Positions 1 through 7,933 of a stretch of DNA of 64,000 nt are shown piece after piece. Source of the DNA: an uncultured Clostridia bacterium (GTDB taxonomy: Bacteria > Bacillota > Clostridia > Oscillospirales > Acutalibacteraceae); the NCBI GenBank assembly GCA_947631945.1, contig CANRNI010000003.1:1-64000 (forward strand), read 5' to 3'. The position numbers and the translations under genes were made by a program. Position 1 is the first letter of the stretch. Each line of letters opens with the position of its first letter. The notes under the pieces were generated by a model. That model ran no database searches. It was not told where the DNA came from and worked only from the letters and a program-made list of their open reading frames with translations.

Positions 1-41
1 CAACTTTTCCATTCAATCCTTGAAATACGGAGGTTTCCATT

Positions 42-686
42 ATGAAGGACGAAAAAACAAACTTCAGCACATATCACGGTCAAGATACACGGTTTAACGA
101 CCCGGTCGATGTTTCACAAACGGTATCATCCACCTTTGGAACAGGTGGAAACAATACGCCTTTTGTTATTCAAGGCGGTGCTACCGGTTTTACTCAGGCA
201 ACTTATGATAAGTATGCGCAGGATGATACGGCCGGCACTATCAAAGCAAATGGTGGAAACTATGGCGGTGGCAGCGAAAACCTGATTGTTGAAGGATTTG
301 ACGGTTACAATGCCGCACCGAAAGATTACCTTGTGCGCCGTCTAACGCCCCTTGAATGTGAACGGCTGCAAGGCTTCCCGGACGGCTGGACTGATATAGG
401 CGAATGGACAGACGGCAAAGGCAAAGTACATAAAACATCGGACGCGGCAAGATACAAAGCCCTCGGCAACAGTATAGCTCTGCCGAATTGGTTCTATGTG
501 CTTGATAAATTGAATCAATACTGTGAGGATAAGACAATGGCAAGTCTGTTTGACGGCATCGGTGGTTTTCCGCTGATATGGGAAACGCTGAACGGGAGAG
601 GCTCTTGTCTTTGGGCTTCCGAAATAGAAGAATTCCCGATTGCAGTTACTACATATCATTTTAGAGATGAATGGAATAGGTTATAA
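42..686 (+). CDS. C5 cytosine-specific DNA methyltransferase, C-terminal fragment with an extra motif I module
   Basis: This 214-residue frame carries only the end of a C5 DNA methyltransferase. Motif IX (RRLTPLECERLQGFPDGWT, about residues 99-117) and motif X (YKALGNSIALP, about 138-148) are followed by a second SAM-binding motif I (SLFDGIGGF, about 168-176) and a motif II-like EIEEF. The catalytic PCQ and ENV motifs are absent. An in-frame stop at 21-23 and an AGGAGG-like site before ATG 42 suggest it is either translated separately or is the 3' piece of a broken gene. The ATG overlaps an upstream frame's stop (ATGA). The motif IX-X then I order resembles tails of phage or ICE methyltransferases. 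It belongs to the integrated element with the excisionase and integrase. It is probably inactive alone unless an upstream polypeptide complements it. Confidence 0.7.
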   Translation: MKDEKTNFSTYHGQDTRFNDPVDVSQTVSSTFGTGGNNTPFVIQGGATGFTQATYDKYAQDDTAGTIKANGGNYGGGSENLIVEGFDGYNAAPKDYLVRRLTPLECERLQGFPDGWTDIGEWTDGKGKVHKTSDAARYKALGNSIALPNWFYVLDKLNQYCEDKTMASLFDGIGGFPLIWETLNGRGSCLWASEIEEFPIAVTTYHFRDEWNRL

Positions 687-704
687 CATAAGGAGTGAGC
701 AAGC

Positions 705-755
705 ATGAGCTTAATTGATTACATGGTTTACGGGAAAATGATAAAGTATGATTGA
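705..755 (+). CDS. possible 16-residue leader peptide before the excisionase
   Basis: A 16-codon frame with a strong ribosome site (AAGGAGTGAG) starts at ATG 705. Its TGA stop at 753-755 overlaps an ATG at 755 that is in frame with the excisionase. This could couple translation to the next gene, or it may be the degraded start of a lost element gene. No family is recognised and the size is near the limit of what can be claimed. Confidence 0.3.
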   Translation: MSLIDYMVYGKMIKYD

Positions 756-778
756 TGAAAAGCGACGAGGTGACAATA

Positions 779-982
779 TTGAGTAAGTTAAATTTATTAC
801 CAAACCAAAAGCTATGTCTAACAATTGAGGAAGCAGCCATATATTCAATGCTTGGCGAAAACAGATTAAGAAAATTGATAGAGGAAAATAAAACTCTTGA
901 TTGGGTATTGCACGTTGGTTCGTGGATAAGAATAAAGCGACCGCAATTTGAAAAATGGATTGCTGAACAAGATTATATATAA
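779..982 (+). CDS. xis: Tn916-type excisionase (Xis, MerR-like winged helix)
   Basis: A 67-residue basic protein expected to bind the ends of the integrated element and bias the integrase toward excision. The core LTIEEAAIYSMLGENRLRKL is a winged-helix recognition segment, followed by the IKRPQFEKWI end typical of Tn916-class excisionases. The frame is open from 752. TTG 779 is preferred because GACGAGG lies 8 bases upstream and because it places LTIEEA at residue 14, as remembered for Tn916 Xis (also 67 residues). ATG 755, coupled to the small upstream frame, is the alternative. It lies directly before the integrase, the usual order at the end of such elements. Base composition is more AT-rich than the genes after 2.6 kb. 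Confidence 0.82.
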   Translation: MSKLNLLPNQKLCLTIEEAAIYSMLGENRLRKLIEENKTLDWVLHVGSWIRIKRPQFEKWIAEQDYI

Positions 983-1035
983 AAATGTAATAAGTAAATT
1001 TTTAGTAAATCAACAATTTTAGAAGTCATACGCAG

Positions 1036-1065
1036 TTGACAATTAAAACCGCAATATAGTATAAT
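1036..1065 (+). promoter_or_regulatory. sigma-A promoter of the integrase gene
   Basis: TTGACA at 1036-1041 and TATAAT at 1060-1065 are separated by 18 bp, 52 bp before the integrase start. The -10 box lies inside the hairpin described at 1049-1099. Confidence 0.75.
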
Positions 1066-1099
1066 AAAAATATATACTTGTGTTGCGGCTTTCTTTTTT
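1049..1099 (+). terminator. intrinsic terminator or attenuator overlapping the integrase promoter
   Basis: Nested inverted repeats CCGCAA (1049-1054) with TTGCGG (1083-1088), and AGTATA with TATACT inside them, are followed by a T-rich tract at 1090-1099. Transcripts entering from xis carry the whole hairpin and should stop. Transcripts started at the embedded promoter lack the 5' arm and should continue into int. Confidence 0.6.
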
Positions 1100-1116
1100 G
1101 GAAAGGAAGATAAGAG

Positions 1117-2385
1117 ATGGCAGAAAGACGCGATACCAAAAATCGTTTATTGAGCAGAGGTGAGTATCAAAAAAGTGACGGAAGATATATGTATAAATAT
1201 GTAGATAAAAATGGACACAACAGATTTATTTACAGTTGGACTTTAACGCAAACTGACAGAGTGCCAAAAGGTAAACATTCCGGTAAATGCTTGCGAGAAC
1301 TGGAAAAAGAAATAGCGAAAGACTTGTCTGATGGCTTAGATACTTTCAACGCTAAAAAAATGACGCTTAATGATTTTTTTAAAGACTATATGGAACAAAA
1401 GCAAGAATTGAAACCGTCTACAAGAAGTCTCTATATGTGTGTATATTCAAAGCATATTTATAATAATCTTGGTAAAGTAAAACTTTCAGAAATAAAATAT
1501 AGCGATATAAAAAAGTTTTACAACAAGCTTATTAGTGACGCGGGCTTAAGTATCGGTAGTATAGGGGGCGTTAATACTATATTGCATCCTATTTTTTCTA
1601 TTGCTGTACGCGACGGATATATTCGAGCAAATCCTACAGATGGTATTATGGCGGAAATCAAAAAGAATAATAATTTTGAAGTTGAAAAAAAGCATTCATT
1701 GACAGAATCCGAGCAAAATGCATTTGTTGATTTTATCAGGTCTCACAGTAAATATCATCGCTGGATTCCATTGTTTGCTGTTTTTCTTGGTACCGGATGT
1801 AGACTCGGGGAAGTTGTTGGTCTAACATGGAACGATTGTGATTTTGAGAATAATATTATTAGTATAAATCACAGTTTACGTTTTATATCAGACGAAAAAA
1901 CTAAAAAAACAAGACTTTACATTTCCACTCCAAAAACAAAAGCAGGTATAAGAGAGATACCTATGTTTGAAGAAGTAAAAAAGATTTTATTACAAGAGAG
2001 AATGCGGCAAATGAAAGACGGATTCAACCAGTTTGTAATAGATGGTTACTCTGGTTTCATATTTTCAAATCGTTTTAACAGAGTTTTGACTTGTTATTAT
2101 GTTGACAATTTAATCAACCGTATTGTACGCGATTATAATATCGAAGAAACCACGTTAGCAGAAATTCAAAATAGAGAACCATTATTATTGCCGCATTTTT
2201 CTCCACATATTTTGAGACATACTTTTTGTACTCGAATGTGTGAAAATGAAAGTAATATAAAAGTTATTCAAGAGATTATGGGGCATTCGGATATTTCTGT
2301 GACAATGAATATCTATAATGAGGCCACGCTTGACAAGAAGAAAGAGGCTTTTATAAATCTTGAAGGGAAAATTAAAGTTTGCTAA
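1117..2385 (+). CDS. int: tyrosine site-specific recombinase, Tn916-type integrase
   Basis: A 422-residue integrase that should catalyse integration and excision of the element whose right end lies here. Residues 1-75 resemble the Tn916 integrase arm-binding domain, about 80-170 form the SAM-like core-binding domain, and 195-415 the catalytic domain. Catalytic residues visible are R229 (GTGCRLGEV), K275 (TPKTKAG), H364-x-x-R367 (HILRH), H390 (MGHSD) and the nucleophile Y400. All are present, so it is probably functional. The ribosome site GGAAAGGAAG precedes ATG 1117. Xis lies upstream, and a dedicated promoter inside a terminator-like hairpin suggests independent expression. The coding sequence is clearly more AT-rich than the chromosomal genes after 2.6 kb, in line with transfer. 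Confidence 0.95.
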   Translation: MAERRDTKNRLLSRGEYQKSDGRYMYKYVDKNGHNRFIYSWTLTQTDRVPKGKHSGKCLRELEKEIAKDLSDGLDTFNAKKMTLNDFFKDYMEQKQELKPSTRSLYMCVYSKHIYNNLGKVKLSEIKYSDIKKFYNKLISDAGLSIGSIGGVNTILHPIFSIAVRDGYIRANPTDGIMAEIKKNNNFEVEKKHSLTESEQNAFVDFIRSHSKYHRWIPLFAVFLGTGCRLGEVVGLTWNDCDFENNIISINHSLRFISDEKTKKTRLYISTPKTKAGIREIPMFEEVKKILLQERMRQMKDGFNQFVIDGYSGFIFSNRFNRVLTCYYVDNLINRIVRDYNIEETTLAEIQNREPLLLPHFSPHILRHTFCTRMCENESNIKVIQEIMGHSDISVTMNIYNEATLDKKKEAFINLEGKIKVC

Positions 2386-2610
2386 ATTTACTAAAAAATT
2401 TGCAAAAAACGATGAGCGCTATTTAAAAAGAATTATAAAATATTAAGAAGCTCAAAAAAAAATTAACAAGAGTTGCATCAACATATAGCGTTGTGTTTAA
2501 TGTGTATATACAATATATAGTGTTTTTTGTAATATATTTATATAACCATGATTTTTTTGGTAAAATATTTATGATTATTTTTGAAATCTCTTATTAATCG
2601 GTGATGTTTT
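2386..2610. other. AT-rich junction between the mobile element and the chromosome
   Basis: This 225-bp gap is extremely AT-rich and holds no convincing gene. Tn916-class integrases commonly insert next to AT-rich or bent DNA, so the right attachment site probably lies here. It cannot be placed because the left end of the element is outside the window. Confidence 0.45.
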
Positions 2611-3366
2611 TTGAATTCTTTCAATAAAGAGAAAATCGTCCGTAAGCTTTTGATGCTCGCAGCAATAGCCTGCTTTGCAGTTGCGGCATTCTTTATTGTT
2701 TGGTCGTTTATTTCAAAGATAAATTTTCTTGAGGAAAAATATCAGGAATATATCGTCTGGCTTTCGGAGCTTGAATATAAGGTTGCCTCGATAGATAACT
2801 TATGGCTGCTTATACTCGTAATAATGCTGCTTTATTTTGTAAAGACGGCCTTTCCGCTTTATCCCGTGTCGATAATCTGCGTTGCGACGGCTATGGTTTT
2901 TAAAACGCCTGTTTCTTTTGCCATAAACAGCGCCGGAATGGTGCTCCTGTTTGCGGTAAAATACGTTATGGGAACCAATACGGGCGGGGGAAACGCTCAA
3001 AAGCTTATCAGGAAAAGCGAGTTCGTCAGAAAGCTTGTCGAAAGCGAAGGAACGGGAAATCCTTGGGTACTGTTTATTTTCAGACTTATTCCGAGCTTTC
3101 CCGTAAATTCGGTAAGTCAGCTTTACGGAGCTATGAATTTTCCGTTTTGGAAATACGTATTTATATCACTTTTGGGATATATGCCTAAAATGGCTTTTTA
3201 TATCATAATCGGACGGAACGTATCCAATCCGTTTTCATTGAAATTCTCATTGCCGATGGTGCTTTTCGCAATTCTTTCGGGATTCACATTTCTCGCTATG
3301 CGCGCGGCGTGGGACGCGGTTGACAAAATGAAAGATCACAAACAGGGAGAGGCTGAAAATGTCTAA
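2611..3366 (+). CDS. VTT/SNARE-associated (TVP38/TMEM64, DedA-like) integral membrane protein
   Basis: A 251-residue polytopic membrane protein with hydrophobic segments near residues 13-32, 60-80, 85-115, 150-170, 180-200 and 210-230. The VTT/DedA landmarks are present: a G-rich re-entrant stretch and the motif FRLIPSFPVNSVSQLYGA (about 158-175), followed by FWKYVFISLLGYMPK. Family members are linked to lipid scrambling or undecaprenyl-phosphate recycling, but the substrate here cannot be read. TTG 2611 is used because GGTGAT lies 9 bases upstream and no better start precedes the first membrane segment. It overlaps galK by 8 bases, so the two are probably co-translated. It is the first chromosomal gene after the mobile element. 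Confidence 0.85.
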   Translation: MNSFNKEKIVRKLLMLAAIACFAVAAFFIVWSFISKINFLEEKYQEYIVWLSELEYKVASIDNLWLLILVIMLLYFVKTAFPLYPVSIICVATAMVFKTPVSFAINSAGMVLLFAVKYVMGTNTGGGNAQKLIRKSEFVRKLVESEGTGNPWVLFIFRLIPSFPVNSVSQLYGAMNFPFWKYVFISLLGYMPKMAFYIIIGRNVSNPFSLKFSLPMVLFAILSGFTFLAMRAAWDAVDKMKDHKQGEAENV

Positions 3367-4642
3367 AGAAAACGCAATAAAGAAAATCGAATCAAACGAA
3401 TATGATGAGATAATGAAAAAAATTTATTTTACCGAAGAAGAAGTTTTGAAGCAGAAAGAAAGATATAAAAAAATTCTGGAGCTATTCTCTTCTTTCTATG
3501 ATAGCGGCAGGGAAATAAGGTTCTTTTCCGCGCCCGGAAGAACTGAAATTTGCGGCAATCACACCGATCATAACAAAGGCAAGGTCATGGCTGCCGCCGT
3601 TAATCTTGATGTTGTGGGAGCGGCCGCAAAGAATAATGACGGAAACGTAAGAGTTAAATCGGCCGAATATGAAAAAATCGACGTAATTGATATAACCGAC
3701 CTGACTCCTCACAAAGAGGAATACGGCAAATCAAAAGGTCTGATAAGGGGTATATGCGCAGGTTTTAAAAACAGAGGCTACAATATCGGCGGATTTGACG
3801 CAGCTACGATGACGCAGGTGCTTTCAGGCTCCGGACTTTCTTCCTCGGCGGCGTTTGAAGTGCTTGTCGGCACCTGCATGAATTACCTTTATAACGACGG
3901 AAAGGTATCCGCAGTTGAAATCGCGCAAATAGCTCAGTACGCTGAAAACGTATTTTTTGATAAGCCTTGCGGTCTTATGGATCAGATGGCTTGTTCCGTA
4001 GGAGGTTTTGTAAAAATTGACTTTAAGGATACGGATAAGCCTGTTATCGAGCCTATAGAATTTGATTTCGCTTCGTGCGGACACAGTCTTTGCATAGTAG
4101 ATACAAGAGCAAATCATTCCGACCTTACCGACGAATACGCAGCGATAAGACTTGAAATGGAAAAAGCGGCCTCATGCTTCGGTAAATCGGCGCTTCGCGA
4201 GGTTGATGAAAATGAGTTTAAATCAAAGCTCGCGTATGTGCGTGAAAAAGCCGGCGACAGAAGCGTGCTTCGCGGACTTCATTTTTACGGCGAAAACAAC
4301 AGAGTTGAGAGGGCATCGTCGGCTCTTGAAAAGGGAGATTTTGAGGAATTTAAAACCGTTATAACCGAAAGCGGATTTTCTTCTTATATGTATAATCAGA
4401 ATGTATTTTCATCAAAGCAGCCGCTTTCTCAGCCTGTTTCGCTCGCCCTCGCGGTAAGTGACAGCATATTAAGAGGAAAAGGCGCATGGCGCGTTCACGG
4501 CGGCGGTTTCGCAGGAACTATACAGGCGTTCGTTCCCTCCGATTTGCTCGAAGTTTATAAAAATACTATTGAGAGTATTTTCGGTAAGGGGTCGTGCTAC
4601 ATACTCAGTATCAGACCTGTCGGAGGTATTGAGATAAAATAA
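3359..4642 (+). CDS. galK: galactokinase
   Basis: A 427-residue GHMP-superfamily kinase that phosphorylates galactose at C1, the entry step of the Leloir pathway. The galactokinase signature (PGRTEICGNHTDHN, residues 59-72), the ATP-binding GHMP motif (GSGLSSSAAFE, 157-167) and the catalytic Asp of CGLMDQMA (D208) are present. The third GHMP motif lies in WRVHGGGFAGTIQAF near the end. The N-terminal 50 residues are longer than in E. coli GalK, as often seen in Clostridia. The start overlaps the end of the VTT gene by 8 bases, implying translational coupling. No galT or galE is nearby, so the rest of the pathway must be elsewhere. Confidence 0.96.
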   Translation: MSKENAIKKIESNEYDEIMKKIYFTEEEVLKQKERYKKILELFSSFYDSGREIRFFSAPGRTEICGNHTDHNKGKVMAAAVNLDVVGAAAKNNDGNVRVKSAEYEKIDVIDITDLTPHKEEYGKSKGLIRGICAGFKNRGYNIGGFDAATMTQVLSGSGLSSSAAFEVLVGTCMNYLYNDGKVSAVEIAQIAQYAENVFFDKPCGLMDQMACSVGGFVKIDFKDTDKPVIEPIEFDFASCGHSLCIVDTRANHSDLTDEYAAIRLEMEKAASCFGKSALREVDENEFKSKLAYVREKAGDRSVLRGLHFYGENNRVERASSALEKGDFEEFKTVITESGFSSYMYNQNVFSSKQPLSQPVSLALAVSDSILRGKGAWRVHGGGFAGTIQAFVPSDLLEVYKNTIESIFGKGSCYILSIRPVGGIEIK

Positions 4643-4715
4643 AGGTAATACTGCATGATTATTGCCGCGCGTATGCGCGGTAAATGCGGTAACCGCTAAT
4701 TGTGCGGTGTTGCCT
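4643..4715. repeat. MITE-like palindromic repeat, 73-bp short form (copy C)
   Basis: It begins at the base after the galK stop. The ends AGGTAATACTGCATGATTA and TAATTGTGCGGTGTTGCCT are imperfect inverted repeats of the family consensus AGGCAATACCGCATAATTA. The length equals that of the copy at 54726-54798. It is flanked by AA on both sides. In RNA it forms a strong hairpin between galK and mutS2. Confidence 0.85.
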
Positions 4716-4741
4716 AAAAAATTATTTCATGGAGTTAAGTT

Positions 4742-7120
4742 ATGAATAAGCATTATAAAGCTTTGGAGCTTGATAAGGTTCTTTTACTGCTGTCTGAGCT
4801 GACAACCTGCGATGACAGCGGCGAGGCGGCTCTCCGACTTGAACCGCAGACGGATATAACAATTGCGAAAGGCGAACTGCAAAAAACGCAGGACGCATTT
4901 GTTCTTCTTGCGAAATTCGGCGGTCCTTCCTTCGGTTCGCTTAAAAACGTCAATAATTCGCTTGCGAGAGCAAATGCGGGCGGTGTGCTTTCAATGCGTG
5001 AGCTTCTTGATATCGGAGAAAATTTGCGCGTTATACGTTCTCTTAGCGAATGGAGAAGCCGTCAGTCGGAGGATACATCTTATTCAATAGATTTATATTT
5101 CGGCTCTTTAAGACCCAATAAATATTTGGAAACGAAAATAAGCTCGGCGATATTGTCCGAGGAGGAAATAGCCGATAACGCGTCTCCCGCGCTTGCTGAT
5201 ATACGCCGCAAAATGCGGCAGCAGTCGGCGCGGATAAGAGAAAAATTAGACGGTATTATCCGTTCGCAGACATATCAAAAGTGTTTGCAGGACGCGATAG
5301 TTACCCAGCGCAACGGAAGATTCGTAGTTCCCGTAAAAGCCGAATTCAGAAGTCAGGTGGCGGGACTTGTTCATGATACTTCGGCAAGCGGCGCCACGGT
5401 ATTTATAGAGCCGATGTCCGTGGTTGAGGCAAATAACGAAATAAGAGTGCTTCAGGGCAAAGAGCATGACGAAATTGAAAGGATTTTAACAGAGCTTTCA
5501 GCCCAAACAGGGACGTACGCCGATGAAATAAAGTACAGCTATGAAGCGGTGACAGAGCTTGATTTGATTTTTGCAAAAGCTCAGCTTGCGTATAAAATGA
5601 AAGCGTCCGTCCCGGTTCTCAACAATGAGGGAATAACGGAGCTGAAAAGAGCAAGGCACCCCTTGCTCGATACAAAAAAAGTCGTTCCGGTAGATATAAC
5701 TCTCGGAGGAGAATTTGACACACTCGTTATAACGGGACCCAATACCGGCGGGAAAACCGTTTCCATTAAAACACTCGGTCTTTTAACGCTTATGGCGATG
5801 TGTGGTCTTATGATTCCCGTATCTGACGGAAGCAAGGTGTGCGTATATAAAAATATTTTTGCCGATATCGGAGATGAACAAAGCATAGAGCAGTCTCTGT
5901 CTACTTTTTCATCTCACATGGTAAATATTGTAAATATAATCAAAAACGCGGACGAAAGCAGCCTTATTCTTATAGACGAGCTTGGCGCCGGTACCGACCC
6001 TATAGAGGGCGCGGCTCTTGCTATGGCTATACTTGAAAGACTGCGTTTTCAAGGAGCAAAAATTGCCGCTACAACTCATTATGCCGAGCTTAAAGCCTAT
6101 GCTCTGGACACTCCGAGAGTTGAAAACGGAAGCTGTGAATTTGACGTCGCGACGCTCAAGCCTACTTACAGATTGCTTATAGGTATTCCCGGCAGGTCAA
6201 ACGCTTTTGCAATTTCGGAAAGGCTCGGAATGGATTCTCAGGTTATCGCGAGAGCCAAAGAACTCGTTTCCTCCGAAAACGTCAGGTTTGAGGACGTTGT
6301 AGACACCCTCGAGCAAAGAAGAATTGAGATGGAGCATGAAAAGGACGAAGCAGAAGCGTTAAGGCGTGAAAACGAAGAATTGAAAAAACGCGCGGAGGAA
6401 AAACTTGCCGATATTGACAAAATCCGTCTCAAAGAGCTTGAAAAAGCAAAAGGGGAGGCTATGCGTCTTGTTGAAAATTCCAAACGCGAAGCGAACGCTC
6501 TGATGCTTGAAATAGAAAAAATGAAGAAGGAGCTGAAAAACAAAGGAATAAATCAAGACAGACTTACTGAAATGCGTTCAAAGCTCAGAAAAGGTCTGGG
6601 TACGGTCGATTCAGCCGCCGACCCTGTTTTCGGCTCATATGATTCGGATTATGAATTGTCAAGACCTTTACAGGCCGGAGATACTGTAAAGGTATCGGGA
6701 ATGAACAGTGAAGGCGTTTTACTTTCCGTTCCGGACAAGAACGGAAATACCGAGGTTCAAATTGGCAGTATAAAACTGCGTGTAAAGGCTTCCGACTTGC
6801 GCCTTATTGAAAATTGTAAAACCGTAAAAAAGGACGCGGTCGTAAGACGAAGCACAGAGAGCCGCATGACGGCAGCTTCAGATACACGTTGCGATTTGCG
6901 CGGAATGACGGTTGAAGAAGCTATACTTGCGCTTGATTTGTTTATCGACAATATGGTCATGGCAGGGCTTTCCGAAGTTACAATTATTCACGGAAAAGGT
7001 ACGGGAGTACTGAGAGCCGCCGTTCAGCAGCATCTTAAAAAGCATCCGCAGGTAAAATCATACCGTCTCGGAACATTTGGAGAGGGTGAAAACGGCGTTA
7101 CGATAGCCGTCATTAAATAG
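4742..7120 (+). CDS. mutS2: MutS2 family ATPase/nuclease with C-terminal Smr domain
   Basis: A 792-residue MutS2. An N-terminal lever/core region (about 1-300) is followed by the MutS ATPase with Walker A GPNTGGKTVSIK (332-343) and Walker B LILIDELGAGTDP (about 410-422). A charged coiled coil rich in E, K and R spans about 515-620, and the Smr nuclease domain starts at CDLRGMTVEEAI (about 715), with its IIHGKGTGVLR motif near 750. MutS2 is known to act on branched DNA and, in Bacillus, on collided ribosomes rather than in mismatch repair. Length and domain order are typical. The ATG follows a GGAGTT ribosome site. A 73-bp MITE separates it from galK. Confidence 0.95.
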   Translation: MNKHYKALELDKVLLLLSELTTCDDSGEAALRLEPQTDITIAKGELQKTQDAFVLLAKFGGPSFGSLKNVNNSLARANAGGVLSMRELLDIGENLRVIRSLSEWRSRQSEDTSYSIDLYFGSLRPNKYLETKISSAILSEEEIADNASPALADIRRKMRQQSARIREKLDGIIRSQTYQKCLQDAIVTQRNGRFVVPVKAEFRSQVAGLVHDTSASGATVFIEPMSVVEANNEIRVLQGKEHDEIERILTELSAQTGTYADEIKYSYEAVTELDLIFAKAQLAYKMKASVPVLNNEGITELKRARHPLLDTKKVVPVDITLGGEFDTLVITGPNTGGKTVSIKTLGLLTLMAMCGLMIPVSDGSKVCVYKNIFADIGDEQSIEQSLSTFSSHMVNIVNIIKNADESSLILIDELGAGTDPIEGAALAMAILERLRFQGAKIAATTHYAELKAYALDTPRVENGSCEFDVATLKPTYRLLIGIPGRSNAFAISERLGMDSQVIARAKELVSSENVRFEDVVDTLEQRRIEMEHEKDEAEALRRENEELKKRAEEKLADIDKIRLKELEKAKGEAMRLVENSKREANALMLEIEKMKKELKNKGINQDRLTEMRSKLRKGLGTVDSAADPVFGSYDSDYELSRPLQAGDTVKVSGMNSEGVLLSVPDKNGNTEVQIGSIKLRVKASDLRLIENCKTVKKDAVVRRSTESRMTAASDTRCDLRGMTVEEAILALDLFIDNMVMAGLSEVTIIHGKGTGVLRAAVQQHLKKHPQVKSYRLGTFGEGENGVTIAVIK

Positions 7121-7170
7121 CCGCGCTGCTATGCAATTCGTAATGGCACATATCGGTTTGTGCAGTTCCT

Positions 7171-7297
7171 AAACTGTAAATAATATTCACTTGTCAAGTG
7201 TAATTTAAAAATCTTAAATAATTTAAATTTACCTATTGACTTTTATGGTATATTTTAGTATAATATCTGTCTGTAAAGTGAATAATCTTTACAGTTT
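7171..7297. repeat. 22-bp inverted repeat pair flanking the ylxM promoter
   Basis: AAACTGTAAATAATATTCAC.. at 7171-7192 is the inverse complement, at 20 of 22 positions, of 7276-7297. The 83 bp between them contain the promoter at 7236-7264 and a small dyad, CACTTG-T-CAAGTG, at 7188-7200 that overlaps the left arm. In read-through RNA the arms would pair and occlude the GGAAGG ribosome site of ylxM. It might also be a remnant of another small inverted-repeat element. Confidence 0.65.
7236..7264 (+). promoter_or_regulatory. sigma-A promoter of ylxM-ffh
   Basis: TTGACT (7236-7241), a 17-bp spacer and TATAAT (7259-7264), 49 bp upstream of the ylxM start codon. It lies inside the inverted repeat pair at 7171-7297. 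Confidence 0.8.
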
Positions 7298-7312
7298 GGA
7301 AGGTGAATTTTA

Positions 7313-7684
7313 ATGGCGAAAAATCTTGATATGATTATGCTGCTTGATTTTTACGGCGATATGCTTACTTCAAAACAGCGGGAATTTATTGATTTCTATT
7401 ATAACGACGATTTATCGCTTGCCGAAATTGCCGAGAACATAGGTATCACAAGGCAGGGCGTAAGGGACGCGATTAAGCGCGCCGAAAGCCAGCTTACCGA
7501 AATGGAAGAAAAACTCGGTTTTGCCGCGCGTTTTGAAGCAATGAACAAGGGGCTTGCCAAAATCAGCGAGAAAGCCGCTTTGATAAACGAGGAAAATCTT
7601 AAATGCGGTCTTTCAAGACAAATTAACGATTTGACTGTTGAAATTCAATCTCTCTGCGCCGAGCTTGCGGATCCGGAGCTTTAA
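7313..7684 (+). CDS. ylxM: YlxM/p13-like DNA-binding protein (UPF0122), SRP-associated
   Basis: A 123-residue protein with a sigma-70 region 4-like helix-turn-helix: FYYNDDLSLAEIAENIGI and TRQGVRDAIKRAE (about residues 28-60). A helical, probably coiled-coil C-terminus follows. UPF0122 members are nearly always next to ffh and are thought to modulate SRP pathway genes or the SRP GTPase, and the same neighbour is found here. Its own promoter and GGAAGG ribosome site precede the ATG. A 173-bp MITE is inserted between it and ffh. Confidence 0.9.
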   Translation: MAKNLDMIMLLDFYGDMLTSKQREFIDFYYNDDLSLAEIAENIGITRQGVRDAIKRAESQLTEMEEKLGFAARFEAMNKGLAKISEKAALINEENLKCGLSRQINDLTVEIQSLCAELADPEL

Positions 7685-7714
7685 TTATTTGTGAAATACA
7701 TAAAAATATATATA

Positions 7715-7887
7715 AGGCCATACCGCACAATTAACGGCTGCCGCCTTTGCCGCGCATCTGTACCGATATTTTCCGTCATTTTTGTCAAAAGCTCCTTGAA
7801 ATACGTCAGTATTCCTGTGTCACTTTTGTCAATCTGACGAAAAATCTCATGGCACATCTGCACGACAATAATTATGCGGTATTGCCT
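7715..7887. repeat. MITE-like palindromic repeat, 173-bp long form (copy B, inverted)
   Basis: The ends AGGCCATACCGCACAATTA (7715-7733) and TAATTATGCGGTATTGCCT (7869-7887) are near-perfect inverted repeats. Read in reverse it matches the copy at 45823-45995 in length and differs at only a handful of positions, mostly G/A and C/T changes. TA flanks it on both sides. The interior is itself self-complementary, so the whole unit can fold into one long hairpin between ylxM and ffh. The open frame inside (stop at 7681, GTG at 7863) is judged a by-product. Confidence 0.92.
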
Positions 7888-7933
7888 TAACAGAAATAAA
7901 ATGAAATTTTAGAAAACAATCAGGAGTATTCAG

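Noticed and set aside
7681-7863. Small protein gene inside the long repeat, and its match at 45775-46035
   Set aside because: The frames coincide with the palindromic repeat, start without ribosome sites and differ by amino-acid-changing substitutions. Treated as part of the repeat.
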